The notes: a model not told the origin generated them from the sequence alone. Shown: positions 9,766 through 18,638, counted from the stretch's first letter. The stretch is DNA of 64,000 bases from JAFAGX01 sp035622175 (GCA_035622175.1 DASPVV010000049.1:1-64000), one strand, 5' to 3'. Made by a program: numbers and translations.

Positions 9766-10935
9766 TCAGCGAAGGCGAAGCGGCACATTATCGAGCGACA
9801 GGGGCACCTGTTCCACAATTTCGATATCGAATCCTTCGAGCGCCGGAACCTTGCGCGGATGATTGGTGAGGAGCCGAATCCGCCGCAGGTTCAGGTCGGA
9901 GAGGATTTGTGCGCCGATGCCGATCTCGCGCTGCGTCTTGCGCTCGCTTTCGGGCAGGGCAGGGAGGCGCTTGTCACGGTGGAACGTCAGCGCACCGCGG
10001 CCTTCGATTCGCTCGGTCGAAAACCCCTTGGAAGTCTGATGCAGGTAGATAAGGGCACCCCTGCCTTCGCGCGCGATGGCCTGCAGCGCACCTTCGATGG
10101 TCGAGTGGCAATCGCACGCCGTCGAGCCGAACACATCGCCCATGAGGCAGTGGGAATGCATGCGGACCAGCACCGGCTCTTGGCCACGTTCGATGGTGCC
10201 GCGAACCAAGGCGATGTGAGACTCCCCGCCGTCGATTTCACTTTCATAGGCGATCAGCCGGAACTCCCCATAGGAAGTGCCGATCATGGCCTCTCCGACC
10301 CGGTGCACATAGCGCTCGTGTTGCATGCGGTAGCGAATGAGCTCCGCGATCGTGAGCATCTTCAACTGGTGGGTGGCGCAGAACTCCAAAAGGTCGGGAA
10401 CGCGGGCCATGGTTCCGTCGTCGCGCATGATTTCACAGATCACAGCGCTGGGGATGAGCCCCGCGAGGCGGGCGAGGTCGACCGAGGCTTCGGTTTGTCC
10501 GGCCCGCACCAGCACACCCCCCTTCCGGGCGCGAAGGGGAAAGACGTGGCCGGGACGGGCCAAGTCCGAGGGACGGGTGGCCGGATCGATGGCCACGGCA
10601 ATCGTACGGGCGCGGTCATAGGCGGAAATCCCTGTGGTCACTCCTTCCCGCGCATCGATCGCCTCACAGAAGGCAGTTCCGTAACTCGAGGTGTTCTCCG
10701 CTGTCATGGGCCCGATGCGCAGGTGATGCAGCCGCTCTTCGGTCATGGCCAGACAAATCAAGCCCCGGCCATGCCTCGCCATGAAATTGATGGCTTCGGG
10801 AGTGACCTTCTCCGCCGCCAGGGTTAGATCACCCTCATTTTCACGGTCCTCGTCGTCGACGACGACAATCATGCGACCGCCTCGGATCTGTTCAATTGCG
10901 GTGGGAACATCAGCAAAGGGCGAAACTGGCGTCAT
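9766..10935 (-). CDS. ribBA: RibBA-type protein: DHBP synthase fused to a divergent GTP cyclohydrolase II domain
   Basis: About 389 residues from ATG 10935. The N-terminal RibB domain (1-205) has the DHBP synthase acidic loop DDEDRENEGDL, GVTTGISAYDR, RPGHVFPLRA and TEASVDLARLAG, so it should make 3,4-dihydroxy-2-butanone 4-phosphate from ribulose 5-phosphate for riboflavin. The C-terminal part follows the RibA fold and keeps three zinc-type cysteines (HSHCLMGDVFGSTACDC). But the usual RQEGRGIGL substrate loop is replaced by HQTSKGF, and the catalytic Asp two residues before the conserved Arg of the family (D-x-R-E/D) is not present (TQRE here). GTP cyclohydrolase II activity is therefore doubtful. 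The ATG lies 8 bases after a TAGAAT box, suggesting a leaderless mRNA. Confidence 0.85.
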   Translation of the reverse strand: MTPVSPFADVPTAIEQIRGGRMIVVVDDEDRENEGDLTLAAEKVTPEAINFMARHGRGLICLAMTEERLHHLRIGPMTAENTSSYGTAFCEAIDAREGVTTGISAYDRARTIAVAIDPATRPSDLARPGHVFPLRARKGGVLVRAGQTEASVDLARLAGLIPSAVICEIMRDDGTMARVPDLLEFCATHQLKMLTIAELIRYRMQHERYVHRVGEAMIGTSYGEFRLIAYESEIDGGESHIALVRGTIERGQEPVLVRMHSHCLMGDVFGSTACDCHSTIEGALQAIAREGRGALIYLHQTSKGFSTERIEGRGALTFHRDKRLPALPESERKTQREIGIGAQILSDLNLRRIRLLTNHPRKVPALEGFDIEIVEQVPLSLDNVPLRLR

Positions 10936-10943
10936 ACGAGGCA

Positions 10944-10949
10944 ATTCTA
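10944..10949 (-). promoter_or_regulatory. Candidate -10 box of a leaderless ribBA transcript
   Basis: TAGAAT on the minus strand ends 8 bases before the ATG at 10935. With the usual 6-8 base spacing, transcription would begin at or next to the start codon. No Shine-Dalgarno sequence is present. Confidence 0.4.
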
Positions 10950-11020
10950 GCACTCCCTAGGTTACTCTTGGTCAGGGGCTCGGTGTCCCCCCTACAGTAG
11001 GCGGGTTGTCGTGGGTGCCC

Positions 11021-11052
11021 GAAAAGCAAAAGGTCGCCGGCCGGCGACCTTT
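11021..11052 (-). terminator. Rho-independent terminator after the 75-residue gene
   Basis: A perfect 24-base palindrome (11029-11052, half-site AAAGGTCGCCGG) is followed on the minus strand by TTTTGCTTTTC. It lies about 20 bases past the stop of the minus-strand gene at 11071-11298 and so probably ends that transcript. The hairpin needs a loop taken from its GC centre. Confidence 0.65.
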
Positions 11053-11070
11053 ACGCTAGCACAAGAACCA

Positions 11071-11298
11071 CTAAAGCGTAGATTCAATCTCAAATCCCCA
11101 CGCCTCGAGCAGGGGCTCGGGAATGTACTTCGAATTCTTGTTGCGGCGCGCCCACTCGCGCAACCGAGTGGATCGGAGATATTGATCCGGCGTGAGCTTG
11201 TACTCGCGCACCACTTGTTCGAACTCAGTGATGGTTGGGGTAATCGGACCGATCGGCTCTGGTTTCCCCCAGTTGGGATTTCCACGTCGCTTAGCCAT
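11071..11298 (-). CDS. Small conserved-looking hypothetical protein
   Basis: 75 residues, basic and hydrophilic, starting MAKRRGNPNWGKPEP. ATG 11298 has AGAGGA about 10 bases upstream, and a strong terminator follows the stop. A segment ITEFEQVVREYKLTPDQYLRS resembles a helical domain. No catalytic motif, membrane helix or signal peptide is seen. Gene-like boundaries (ribosome binding site plus terminator) support it against the overlapping longer frame at 10992-11285. Function unknown. Confidence 0.65.
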   Translation of the reverse strand: MAKRRGNPNWGKPEPIGPITPTITEFEQVVREYKLTPDQYLRSTRLREWARRNKNSKYIPEPLLEAWGFEIESTL

Positions 11299-11922
11299 AC
11301 GATGACGTCCTCTTCATTTAGATGAAAACTCTACGCAAAGTGTTAGATTCTTCCGGTCTAGCTAGGGATTCACACCCTCTCACGCCAGTTTTCGACCCCC
11401 GTGGGAACGGTCGCCAGCACAGATAGGCTGACAGGAAGTTCCTCAGTCTACGGGATCCGCCGGAAAAGTCAATCAAAATCTTGGCGCGCCTGTTGCTTCC
11501 ATTTCATCCAAAAAGTCGAACGATAAGCCCTAACTCGCTGATAATTCAAATAAATAGACGCTGCTACCTTAGTCCTAGAGTTTGCCTCAGGGAAAGCAGA
11601 AAACGCCGCCGGTGCTTACTTTGGTACTTTCACTCTGGCGCCACCTGCCCTTCCATCCGGCGTAGCCGGAAGATCCGAAGTCCGAGCCCTGGCATCAAGA
11701 ACCTGACCCAATAGGGGCGTGCTATGGGCGCAGTCAAACCGCCGTAAAGGCAGGCCTCCTAGCGGCGCTCGTTGGTGAGCCCTGGATCCGCTGTAGAGAC
11801 AGTCAGTACGCTTTGTTTAGGGTCAAAGCCGCCGTTCGGGGACGGCTTTGCTACCTAGATTGGGCGTGTGGTAGGGTGGTTGGACCATGAGGGCAGACGA
11901 AACCAGATAGATTGAGGTCATC
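11299..11922. other. Intergenic region, 624 bases
   Basis: No gene recognised. About 11490-11575 is richer in A and T than its surroundings (stretches such as ATAATTCAAATAAATAG) and could hold promoters, but no convincing box pair was found. GAGG before GTG 11923 serves the dehydrogenase gene. Confidence 0.4.
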
Positions 11923-13287
11923 GTGGCGATTGCGAGCATCAACCCCACCACTGAGCAGCTGCTAAAGACTTTTGAGCCCCTCTCCGATTCGCACATCGAA
12001 GAGCGACTCGAGCGCGCGGCCTGCGCGTTCCGCGAATATCGCACGGTGCCATTTTCCGAGCGGGCTCGCATGATGCTGAGAGCAGCCGAGATCCTGGAGA
12101 ACGAAAGGGAATCGCATGCCCGGCTCATGACCGCGGAAATGGGCAAGACATTGCGCTCAGCCGTGGATGAAGCGATGAAGTGTGCCTGGGCGTGCCGCTA
12201 CTATGCGGAGAACGCGGAGCGGTTCTTGGCGGACGAGTTCGTCGAGACCGGGGTCAAGCGCAGCTATATTCGGTACCAACCGCTCGGGCCAATCCTGGCA
12301 GTAATGCCTTGGAATTTCCCTTTCTGGCAGGTGGTGCGCTTCGCCGCCCCGGCGCTAATGGCAGGCAACGTTGGTCTGCTGAAGCACGCCTCGAATGTTC
12401 CCCAATGCGCTCTCCGACTGGAAGAGATTTTTGCTCGAGCCGGCTTTCCCCCAGGCGTCTTCCAAACGCTTCTGGTAAGCTCGCGGCAGGTGGACGCGAT
12501 CCTCGGCGACCCGCGCATTGTGGCGGCAACGCTAACCGGCAGCGAGCAGGCGGGCATTGAGGTCGGTACCGGAGCGGCCAAGCGCATCAAGAAAGTCGTT
12601 CTCGAACTCGGCGGCAGCGATCCATTTATCGTTCTGCCTAGCGCAAACCTCGAAGAAGCTGTCTCGACCGGGGTGAAGGCGCGCATCATTAATAATGGGC
12701 AGTCCTGTATTGCCGCCAAGAGGTTTATCATCGCGGAGGCGATTGCCGGCGAGTTTGAACAGAAGTTTGTGAGAACCATGGAGGCGCTCAAGATCGGGGA
12801 TCCGTTTGACGAGAGCACCGAACTGGGTCCGCTGGCTACGCCTCAGGGGGTCGAAGAACTAGACCGGGAAGTGCAAAAGACGGTGGCGGCCGGCGCACGC
12901 CTGCTTACAGGTGGGAAACGCCTCGAGCGGCCGGGAAACTTCTACGCGCCAACCGTGCTGACCAACATTCCTAAGAACTCCCCCGCCGATCGGGAGGAGT
13001 TGTTTGGTCCGGTGGCGTCGCTGTTTCGCGCGCGGGATGCCGAGGATGCGATTCGAATCGCGAACCAGAGCCGCTTCGGGCTGGGTGCGAGCGCTTGGAC
13101 GAATGACGCGCACGAACGCGAGCAGCTCATCAATGAACTTGAAGCCGGGATGGTGTTCATCAATCGCATGGTGGCCTCGGATCCGCGCTTGCCCTTTGGC
13201 GGGGTGAAGCAATCCGGCTACGGAAGGGAATTGGGTCATTTTGGAATACGCGAATTCACAAACATAAAGACGGTTTCTATCAGCTGA
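11923..13287 (+). CDS. Succinate-semialdehyde dehydrogenase-like aldehyde dehydrogenase
   Basis: 454 residues, GTG start behind GAGG. It is a typical NAD(P)-dependent aldehyde dehydrogenase: PWNFPFWQVVRFAAPALMAGN near 130, the cofactor-binding TGSEQAG, the general-base Glu in LELGGSDPF and the catalytic Cys in NNGQSCIAAKRF. Length and motifs fit the GabD/Sad group that oxidises succinate semialdehyde to succinate; other short-chain semialdehydes remain possible. A FadR-like regulator gene, broken by a frameshift, follows 80 bases downstream behind two inverted repeats, so the dehydrogenase may belong to a catabolic unit once under its control. Confidence 0.85.
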   Translation: MAIASINPTTEQLLKTFEPLSDSHIEERLERAACAFREYRTVPFSERARMMLRAAEILENERESHARLMTAEMGKTLRSAVDEAMKCAWACRYYAENAERFLADEFVETGVKRSYIRYQPLGPILAVMPWNFPFWQVVRFAAPALMAGNVGLLKHASNVPQCALRLEEIFARAGFPPGVFQTLLVSSRQVDAILGDPRIVAATLTGSEQAGIEVGTGAAKRIKKVVLELGGSDPFIVLPSANLEEAVSTGVKARIINNGQSCIAAKRFIIAEAIAGEFEQKFVRTMEALKIGDPFDESTELGPLATPQGVEELDREVQKTVAAGARLLTGGKRLERPGNFYAPTVLTNIPKNSPADREELFGPVASLFRARDAEDAIRIANQSRFGLGASAWTNDAHEREQLINELEAGMVFINRMVASDPRLPFGGVKQSGYGRELGHFGIREFTNIKTVSIS

Positions 13288-13308
13288 AAGCATACCTCTC
13301 CTCGATTG

Positions 13309-13341
13309 TGGTTAGACCACTATACCTCCTCATGGTATAGT
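13309..13341 (+). promoter_or_regulatory. Two inverted repeats upstream of the FadR-type gene (candidate operator)
   Basis: TGGTTAGACCA (13309-13319) fits the TGGT-N3-ACCA form of FadR/GntR operators. It abuts a perfect 8-base inverted repeat, ACTATACC (13319-13326) and GGTATAGT (13334-13341), with a 7-base spacer. Position just before a GntR-family gene suggests autoregulation. The assignment is by resemblance. Confidence 0.55.
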
Positions 13342-13367
13342 GCTGGTCCGGGGTGGCGTTGATATCT

Positions 13368-14083
13368 ATGTACAAGGCGGTTCGAACTTCTCGGCTCTAC
13401 CAGCAGATTGTCGAGCAAATCGAGGAATCGATCGTCAAAGGTGCACTCAAGCCAGGGGACCAGTTGCCCGCCGAGCGAGAGTTGGCGCTGACCTTTGCGG
13501 TCAGTCGCACCGCCGTCCGCGAGGCGGTGAAAGCACTGCATGAAAAAGGATTGGTCGAAGCATACTCAGGGCGCGGGACGTTTATCACCAAGGTACCTCT
13601 CAAGGCATACGGCAATCGCTGCATTGGCTGTTGCGGGGTCAGCAGGACGGACTGGCCTGCCTGGCAGAAATGCGAGCCATCTTGGAACCTGAGATTGCCG
13701 CCCTGGCCGCGATCCGCGTCGAGGAATGCCACCTGGCGGCCATGCGAGAAGCCTTCAGCGTGATGGACCGCTCCCGGGAGGATCCTGCCGCATTCATCGA
13801 AGCGGACCTTGATTTCCATCTGGCACTGGCCGAGGCTGCGGCCAATCCCCTCATCTTGTCTTTGATCGACTCGATTGTGGACCTGCTTCGAGAACAGCGG
13901 ATCAGGATCTTCCACGTGGAAGGTGGGCCGGAGAGGGGGCAGTTGCACCATACGCGCATTCTCGAGGCGATTGAGAGTCGCAATGTCGAGAAGGCTCGCG
14001 CTGCCATGCGCGCGCACTTAGAGCAGGTTCGGGAGGACTCAAAATCGAGCCAGGCTCAGCCGCTCGCGAAGAAGGCTTCGTAG
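13368..14083 (+). pseudogene. FadR-subfamily GntR transcription regulator, broken by one frameshift
   Basis: The N-terminal winged helix (LYQQIVEQIEESIVKGALKPG, LPAERELALTFAVSRTAVREAVKAL, GRGTFITK) reads in one frame to about 13590. The C-terminal FCD ligand-binding domain (from GLACLAEMRAILEPEIAALAA to the end) reads in the frame one base back. Adding one base near 13588-13594, for instance a third G in AAGG, restores ITKGTSQGIRQSLHWLL and joins the domains. FadR-type proteins are repressors that respond to acids or sugar derivatives. As read, the product is truncated after the DNA-binding domain. Either a real recent mutation or a sequencing/assembly error could explain it. Start: ATG 13368 (GTG 13353 also possible). 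Confidence 0.8.
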
Positions 14084-14513
14084 AAAGAACCAGGAGAGTG
14101 GTTTCGTCAAAGAGACCAGCCTTTGACCGTTGCCGAACTGAAAGCTCCCGTGCCGGCGTCCGATGCCGAGCAAACCTAGAGAGCCGACTCTAGGGGCGTC
14201 ACTTTCTTGTGCTGCGCGAGCTCGACGCCGGTTGCTAGAACCGCCACTTCCGTTTTGAACCATTCAGTAGCAGACCTTCGCCAGCCGGAAGATGGGCTGC
14301 GATGACGACGCCGGTGTGCCAGTGCGCGTGCACACCGGCGTTGTAGAAATCTAAGAAGGGTCCTGCCTCCTCGGCTTTCGTAGGAGGGATGGATGCGCCA
14401 GCGCTTCGTCATGCCAGCGTAGCCCAGGTGCGATTGGTCGCGCTCGCGCTGAGCTTCGTGGTTCAGCGGGGGGCGGGCCCAGTCGGCCCACCATCGGTAT
14501 AATTGCCGCGGTC
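14084..14513. other. Intergenic region, 430 bases, with a long hairpin
   Basis: No gene is recognised. A near-perfect inverted repeat occupies 14308-14341 (arm ACGCCGGTGTGC, about 10-base loop). It has no T run on either side, so it is not a standard terminator. A TATAAT box sits at 14498-14503, before the next gene. Confidence 0.45.
14498..14503 (+). promoter_or_regulatory. Candidate -10 box, 10 bases before the next ATG
   Basis: TATAAT lies 10 bases upstream of ATG 14514, leaving room for a leader of about 4 bases and no Shine-Dalgarno sequence. No convincing -35 box. Confidence 0.4.
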
Positions 14514-16139
14514 ATGGATTGGGCTCCTCTATCCGCCATCCGCCTGTGCTTTGATTCTCGGCATGGCGCTTCGGAGCGTCTCATTGCCCGCTGGCTCTTC
14601 CTGCGGGCCCTCGGTCTCATTTACTTCTCCGCCTTCTTTCCGTTGGCTTTTCAGATTCGCGGCCTGATCGGTCCCGAGGGGATTCTGCCGGCCGCGGGTT
14701 ATCTCGAAGCCGTGGCCGCAAGTTTCCCGCATACCACACGCGTGTGGTATGCGCCGACATTGCTGTGGTTCTCGAGCGGCTCCAGGATGCTTCTGGCCCT
14801 TTGCTGCATAGGCATGGCAGCTTCGATCACTCTGCTTCTGAACCTTTGGCCACGCGGGATGCTGGTCGTCTGCTTCTTGTGCTTTCTTTCTTTCGTCAGC
14901 GCCGCGCAGGACTTCTCCGGTTATCAATCGGACGGCATGTTGCTCGAAGCCGGCTTTCTCTCGCTGTTCTTTGCCCCTCCCGGTTTTCGACCTCATCTGG
15001 GACGATTCCACCCGCCTTCGCACGCCAGCTGGTTTCTGCTGCTGTGGGAGTGGTTTCGCATCTATTTCGAGTCGGGTGTGGTAAAGCTCGCAAGCCACGA
15101 TCCCCAGTGGCGGAACTTCACCGCGATCGACGAGTACTATCAAAATAGCCCCTTGCCGACCTGGATCGGCTGGTACGTACAGCATCTGCCCCACAGGTTT
15201 CACGCCGCCACGGTCTATGCCACGCTCGCCCTGGAGTTGGGCTTAGTCTGGATGTGCTTCCTGCCTCGCCGCTTCAAAACCCTCTGCTTCTTCATCGTGA
15301 CGCCTTGGCAGATTGGGGTGATTCTTACCGCGAACTATACGTTCTTGAATTATCTCGTTCTTGCCCTGGGGTTCTTGCTGTTGGATGATCGCTTTTTTTC
15401 TGATTGGGCCAGTCGCATCAGGGATTTTCGCCGAGCCGCTCTGCGAGAGAGCGGTTCCTGCCCCTCGCCAGCCGCGACGCCGGCGACGCTTACAGAAAAA
15501 GCGGCCGTTCAGCCGGTTCGCTGGGCCGCGCATGCGCTCAAAGGTTTGGTCGCGGCAGGCGTGCTGAGCTGGATTTTCTACGTGAGCACGGCAGAATTGA
15601 TCTGGATTTTCGGCCGAGCGCCCCTGCCCACATCTCCGGTGCTTGCGCTCGAACCGTTTCGGATCGCGAACCAATATGGTTTGTTCGCCGTGATGACGCG
15701 CGGTCGATATGAAGTCGAATTCGAGGGTTCCGAGGACGGGCAACAGTGGGTCGCATATCCCTTCCGCTATAAACCCCAGGATCTAAACCAGCCGCCCGGC
15801 ATCTATGCTCCCTATCAGCCGCGACTGGATTGGAATTTATGGTTCGCATCGCTCGGATCCTGGCGAGAGTATCCGATCGTGCCCAACACGGAGGTGCGGC
15901 TGCTCCAGGGTGCCAAGGATGTGCTGGCGCTGTTTGCCGGGAACCCATTTCCCTCCGCCCCGCCGCATGAAGTCCGTGCCGTGCTCTGGCAATACTGGTT
16001 CACCAGCATGGCGGAAAAACGAGCCACGGGCTTGTGGTGGCGCCGTCAGTTCCTAGGTCTCTACGCGCCGACCTTGGCGCGCGCCCCGGACGGGAGGATT
16101 GTGATGATCGAGCTGCCGAATCTCCCATCCCGGCGGTGA
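14514..16139 (+). CDS. Lipase maturation factor-like membrane protein
   Basis: 541 residues. The first 350 residues hold several membrane segments and the family-typical features RWLFLRALGLIYFSAFFPLAFQ, GILPA near 57-61 and FRIYFESGVVKLASHDPQWRNFTAI, which match the lipase maturation factor family (LMF1/2 in animals, widespread in Acidobacteria). The C-terminal soluble part (EFEGSEDGQQWVAYPFRYKP, PRLDWNLWFA) is also typical of this family. In vertebrates LMF1 is needed to fold secreted lipases; the bacterial role is not established. The start overlaps a short leader from the TATAAT box upstream. The next gene begins 62 bases on, so co-transcription is possible. Confidence 0.85.
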   Translation: MDWAPLSAIRLCFDSRHGASERLIARWLFLRALGLIYFSAFFPLAFQIRGLIGPEGILPAAGYLEAVAASFPHTTRVWYAPTLLWFSSGSRMLLALCCIGMAASITLLLNLWPRGMLVVCFLCFLSFVSAAQDFSGYQSDGMLLEAGFLSLFFAPPGFRPHLGRFHPPSHASWFLLLWEWFRIYFESGVVKLASHDPQWRNFTAIDEYYQNSPLPTWIGWYVQHLPHRFHAATVYATLALELGLVWMCFLPRRFKTLCFFIVTPWQIGVILTANYTFLNYLVLALGFLLLDDRFFSDWASRIRDFRRAALRESGSCPSPAATPATLTEKAAVQPVRWAAHALKGLVAAGVLSWIFYVSTAELIWIFGRAPLPTSPVLALEPFRIANQYGLFAVMTRGRYEVEFEGSEDGQQWVAYPFRYKPQDLNQPPGIYAPYQPRLDWNLWFASLGSWREYPIVPNTEVRLLQGAKDVLALFAGNPFPSAPPHEVRAVLWQYWFTSMAEKRATGLWWRRQFLGLYAPTLARAPDGRIVMIELPNLPSRR

Positions 16140-16201
16140 AGGTTGAATTGGTCGGTGGCCGGAGGGCATGATAGAGATTCGCCTACTTTCGGGGATAGGT
16201 C

Positions 16202-17632
16202 ATGACCGGTAAGGCTTGCGTGATCGGCGCCGGCCCCAACGGGCTTGCGGCTGCCATCGTCCTCGCTCAAGCCGGCCTAGCCGTGGATGTGTTCGAGGCG
16301 GAGTCGACGGTCGGGGGAGCGGTGCGAACCCTCGAACTGACGCTGCCGGGCTTTCTCCATGACTTCGGCGCGGCCGTGCATCCCATGGGAGCGGGCTCGC
16401 CTTTCTTTTCCTCCTTGCCATTGCGCGAACACGGGCTCGAGTGGATTCACTCGCCAGCTCCCCTGGTACACCCCTTGCATGACGGCACGGCGGTCGCCCT
16501 GGAACGCGATCTCGAGCAGGCGGAGTCCTGGCTCGGTTCGGATGGCAGAGCCTGGCGCAACCTTATGCTGCCATTCGCGGAGCGTTGGAGCGATTTCGCC
16601 AGGGATGTGCTGCGTCCTCTGCCGTCCATTCCACGACATCCCTGGTTGATGGCGCGCTTCGGCTGGAATGGGGTTGTCTCCGCCAGAACCCTGGCGTTCC
16701 GCCGGCTTCGTCAGGGGCGTGCTCGCGCGCTGTTTGCCGGATTGGCGGCACATTCTTTCCTCAGCCTTGACGACCCGCTGAGTGCGGCCTTTGGCATGAT
16801 GATGGCAGCGCCCGCCCATGCCGTCGGATGGCCGATTCCCCGGGGCGGGTCGCAATCGATTACCAACGCCCTGTGCGCTTACCTGCGGAAGCTCGGCGGA
16901 AACATCTACACCTCGGCTCGGATTGACGATGTGGCGACCCTGCCCGCCAACGACCTGACCTTATGTGACCTGACTCCCCGCCAGCTGCTTCGGGTGGCAG
17001 GCCATCGCCTGTCACCGTCCGAGAGGGGACGACTGGCCCGCTTCCGCTACGGACCGGGAGTGTTCAAAGTGGATTACGCGTTGCATGGCCCGATTCCGTG
17101 GAAGGCGGCAGAATGCTTGCGAGCCGCCACGGTTCACCTGGGGGGAACATTCGAGGAAATCGCAGCCTCGGAAGCGGAGATGCGTCAGGGTCGTCCTTGC
17201 GAGCGGCCTTTTGTGCTGCTGGTTCAGCCCAGCTTGTTTGATCCGACTCGCGCTCCTGCCGGGAAGCACATTGCCTGGGCGTATTGTCATGTTCCCAATG
17301 GATCTGGGGTTGACATGCTGGGAAAACTTGAAGGTCAGATCGAGCGCTTCGCCCCAGGATTTCGCGACGGTATTCTGGCGCGAAGGGTGTTCTTTCCTGC
17401 CGATCTTGAAAGCATGGATGCCAACCTGGTAGGAGGCGACATCATCGGCGGCGGGCTCGATATCAAGCAATTCTGCTTCCGCCCAACTTGGCGGCATTAC
17501 GCGACATCGGCGAGGAATCTTTACCTCTGTTCGGCTTCCACCCCGCCCGGCGGTTCTGTCCACGGAATGTGCGGCTTCCATGCCGCACGCATGGCATTGT
17601 CGCGCTTAGAACGGCAACGCCGAGGGGCTTAG
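16202..17632 (+). CDS. FAD-dependent oxidoreductase of the phytoene desaturase/amine oxidase type
   Basis: 476 residues. The N-terminal dinucleotide-binding motif (VIGAGPNGLAAAIVLAQAGLAVDVFEAESTVGGA is spread over 7-40; key residues GAGPNG and the Glu that binds the ribose) is followed by the desaturase-type HDFGAAVHPMG. The C-terminal FAD motif is LYLCSASTPPGGSVHGMCG. Relatives include CrtI-type desaturases and the mammalian PYROXD2-like group. No carotenoid synthesis genes are near, so the substrate is open. It follows the lipase-maturation-like gene by 62 bases on the same strand. Confidence 0.8.
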   Translation: MTGKACVIGAGPNGLAAAIVLAQAGLAVDVFEAESTVGGAVRTLELTLPGFLHDFGAAVHPMGAGSPFFSSLPLREHGLEWIHSPAPLVHPLHDGTAVALERDLEQAESWLGSDGRAWRNLMLPFAERWSDFARDVLRPLPSIPRHPWLMARFGWNGVVSARTLAFRRLRQGRARALFAGLAAHSFLSLDDPLSAAFGMMMAAPAHAVGWPIPRGGSQSITNALCAYLRKLGGNIYTSARIDDVATLPANDLTLCDLTPRQLLRVAGHRLSPSERGRLARFRYGPGVFKVDYALHGPIPWKAAECLRAATVHLGGTFEEIAASEAEMRQGRPCERPFVLLVQPSLFDPTRAPAGKHIAWAYCHVPNGSGVDMLGKLEGQIERFAPGFRDGILARRVFFPADLESMDANLVGGDIIGGGLDIKQFCFRPTWRHYATSARNLYLCSASTPPGGSVHGMCGFHAARMALSRLERQRRGA

Positions 17633-17903
17633 TCTGACAGATTCAGGTTGTTCCGCCGCCCGGGGTTCGCATTCCCTCCTCCCCTTGGGGGAAGCCGGGT
17701 CATGGCACAGGCCGGAAATGGAACGGTCCAGGACGCAGACGACCGGGCAGATCTTAGCCTTCTTTCACCAGCTGCCGGGCATCCCACATCCGTCGGAATA
17801 GCGGACTGGCTGCTCGCGACAAACCTGCCGATTTGGTCGCCCCAGCGCCGATTCTCCTTGGTAACTTGCACCTGGCTCGGCAAACTTCCTAAGCTGAAAC
17901 CTT

Positions 17904-18638
17904 GTGCGACTTCGTTCCATAATGTTATGTCGGCAATCCGACACCGTGGCGATGGTTGCGCGCGTCTGTCGCGAGTTGGGGGTCGAGTTGCAACCTTGTT
18001 CCACCGCGAAAGCGGCGCTCGAAAAGTTCACCTTACAAAGGTTCCACGCGGTGATCGTCGACGATCAGGACGGTCGGAGTGCGGCCTCGCTCTTGAGTGA
18101 CATTCAAGCCCGCACGAGTGGCCGCAAGGCGTTGATTGTTGCACTGGCCCAAACCGATGCCCCGCTCGATGCGGTGTTCGGCGCGGGTACTCATCTTGTT
18201 ATCTACAAGCCACTTACACACGACCGATTACGAAACGGGCTGCGGGCGATTCGTATCTTGATGGGGCGGCGGCAGCAGCGCTCGTCTCCTCGCATCAAGT
18301 TGAATATCACGGCGAGCCTTACGCTGAACGAGACGGAAAAGTTTTCCGCCAAACTTTTGGACATCAGCGAAGGCGGCGCTGCATTATCCCTGCAGCGCCC
18401 ATTTCCCAGCGTCAAGCCCCTGAATCTGAGTTTCAGCCTTCCCGGAGAACAAGACACGATCACCACGGCTGCCGAATTGGTGTGGAAAGACATTCGCGGC
18501 AACCTGGGGATCGAGTTCGTGAACAATGACCCTGCCTTCAGTGTGCTAGTGGCAAGATGGATGAAGGCACGCTCGCTAGGAAGACCCGTGGGCACTCCGC
18601 AAGATTTCGACCTCCGAGGCAGCGTACGGAGGCGGTGA
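17904..18638 (+). CDS. PilZ-domain protein with a receiver-like N-terminal domain
   Basis: 244 residues, GTG start (an ATG at 17922 is possible). Residues 1-115 have a receiver-like layout (IMLCRQSDTVAMVARVC, AVIVDDQDG, YKPLTHDRLRNGL) but lack a clear phospho-acceptor context, so this is probably a pseudo-receiver. Residues 125-225 form a PilZ domain: RSSPRIKLNI fits the R-xxx-R c-di-GMP contact poorly (RQQRSSPR), while LDISEGGAALSL matches the D-x-S-xx-G motif. Such proteins usually sense cyclic di-GMP and act on motility, polysaccharide or secretion targets. It stands alone. Confidence 0.8.
   Translation: MRLRSIMLCRQSDTVAMVARVCRELGVELQPCSTAKAALEKFTLQRFHAVIVDDQDGRSAASLLSDIQARTSGRKALIVALAQTDAPLDAVFGAGTHLVIYKPLTHDRLRNGLRAIRILMGRRQQRSSPRIKLNITASLTLNETEKFSAKLLDISEGGAALSLQRPFPSVKPLNLSFSLPGEQDTITTAAELVWKDIRGNLGIEFVNNDPAFSVLVARWMKARSLGRPVGTPQDFDLRGSVRRR

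Noticed and set aside
9859..10827. Plus-strand open frame of 322 codons
   Set aside because: Opposite ribBA; no protein features.
11481..11714. Plus-strand frame of 77 codons
   Set aside because: Arg/Ser/Pro-rich translation with no ribosome binding site in a region of mixed composition.
14176..14412. Minus-strand frame of 78 codons
   Set aside because: The last 30 residues look somewhat protein-like, but the start is Arg-rich and no ribosome binding site or family was seen; a long hairpin lies inside it.
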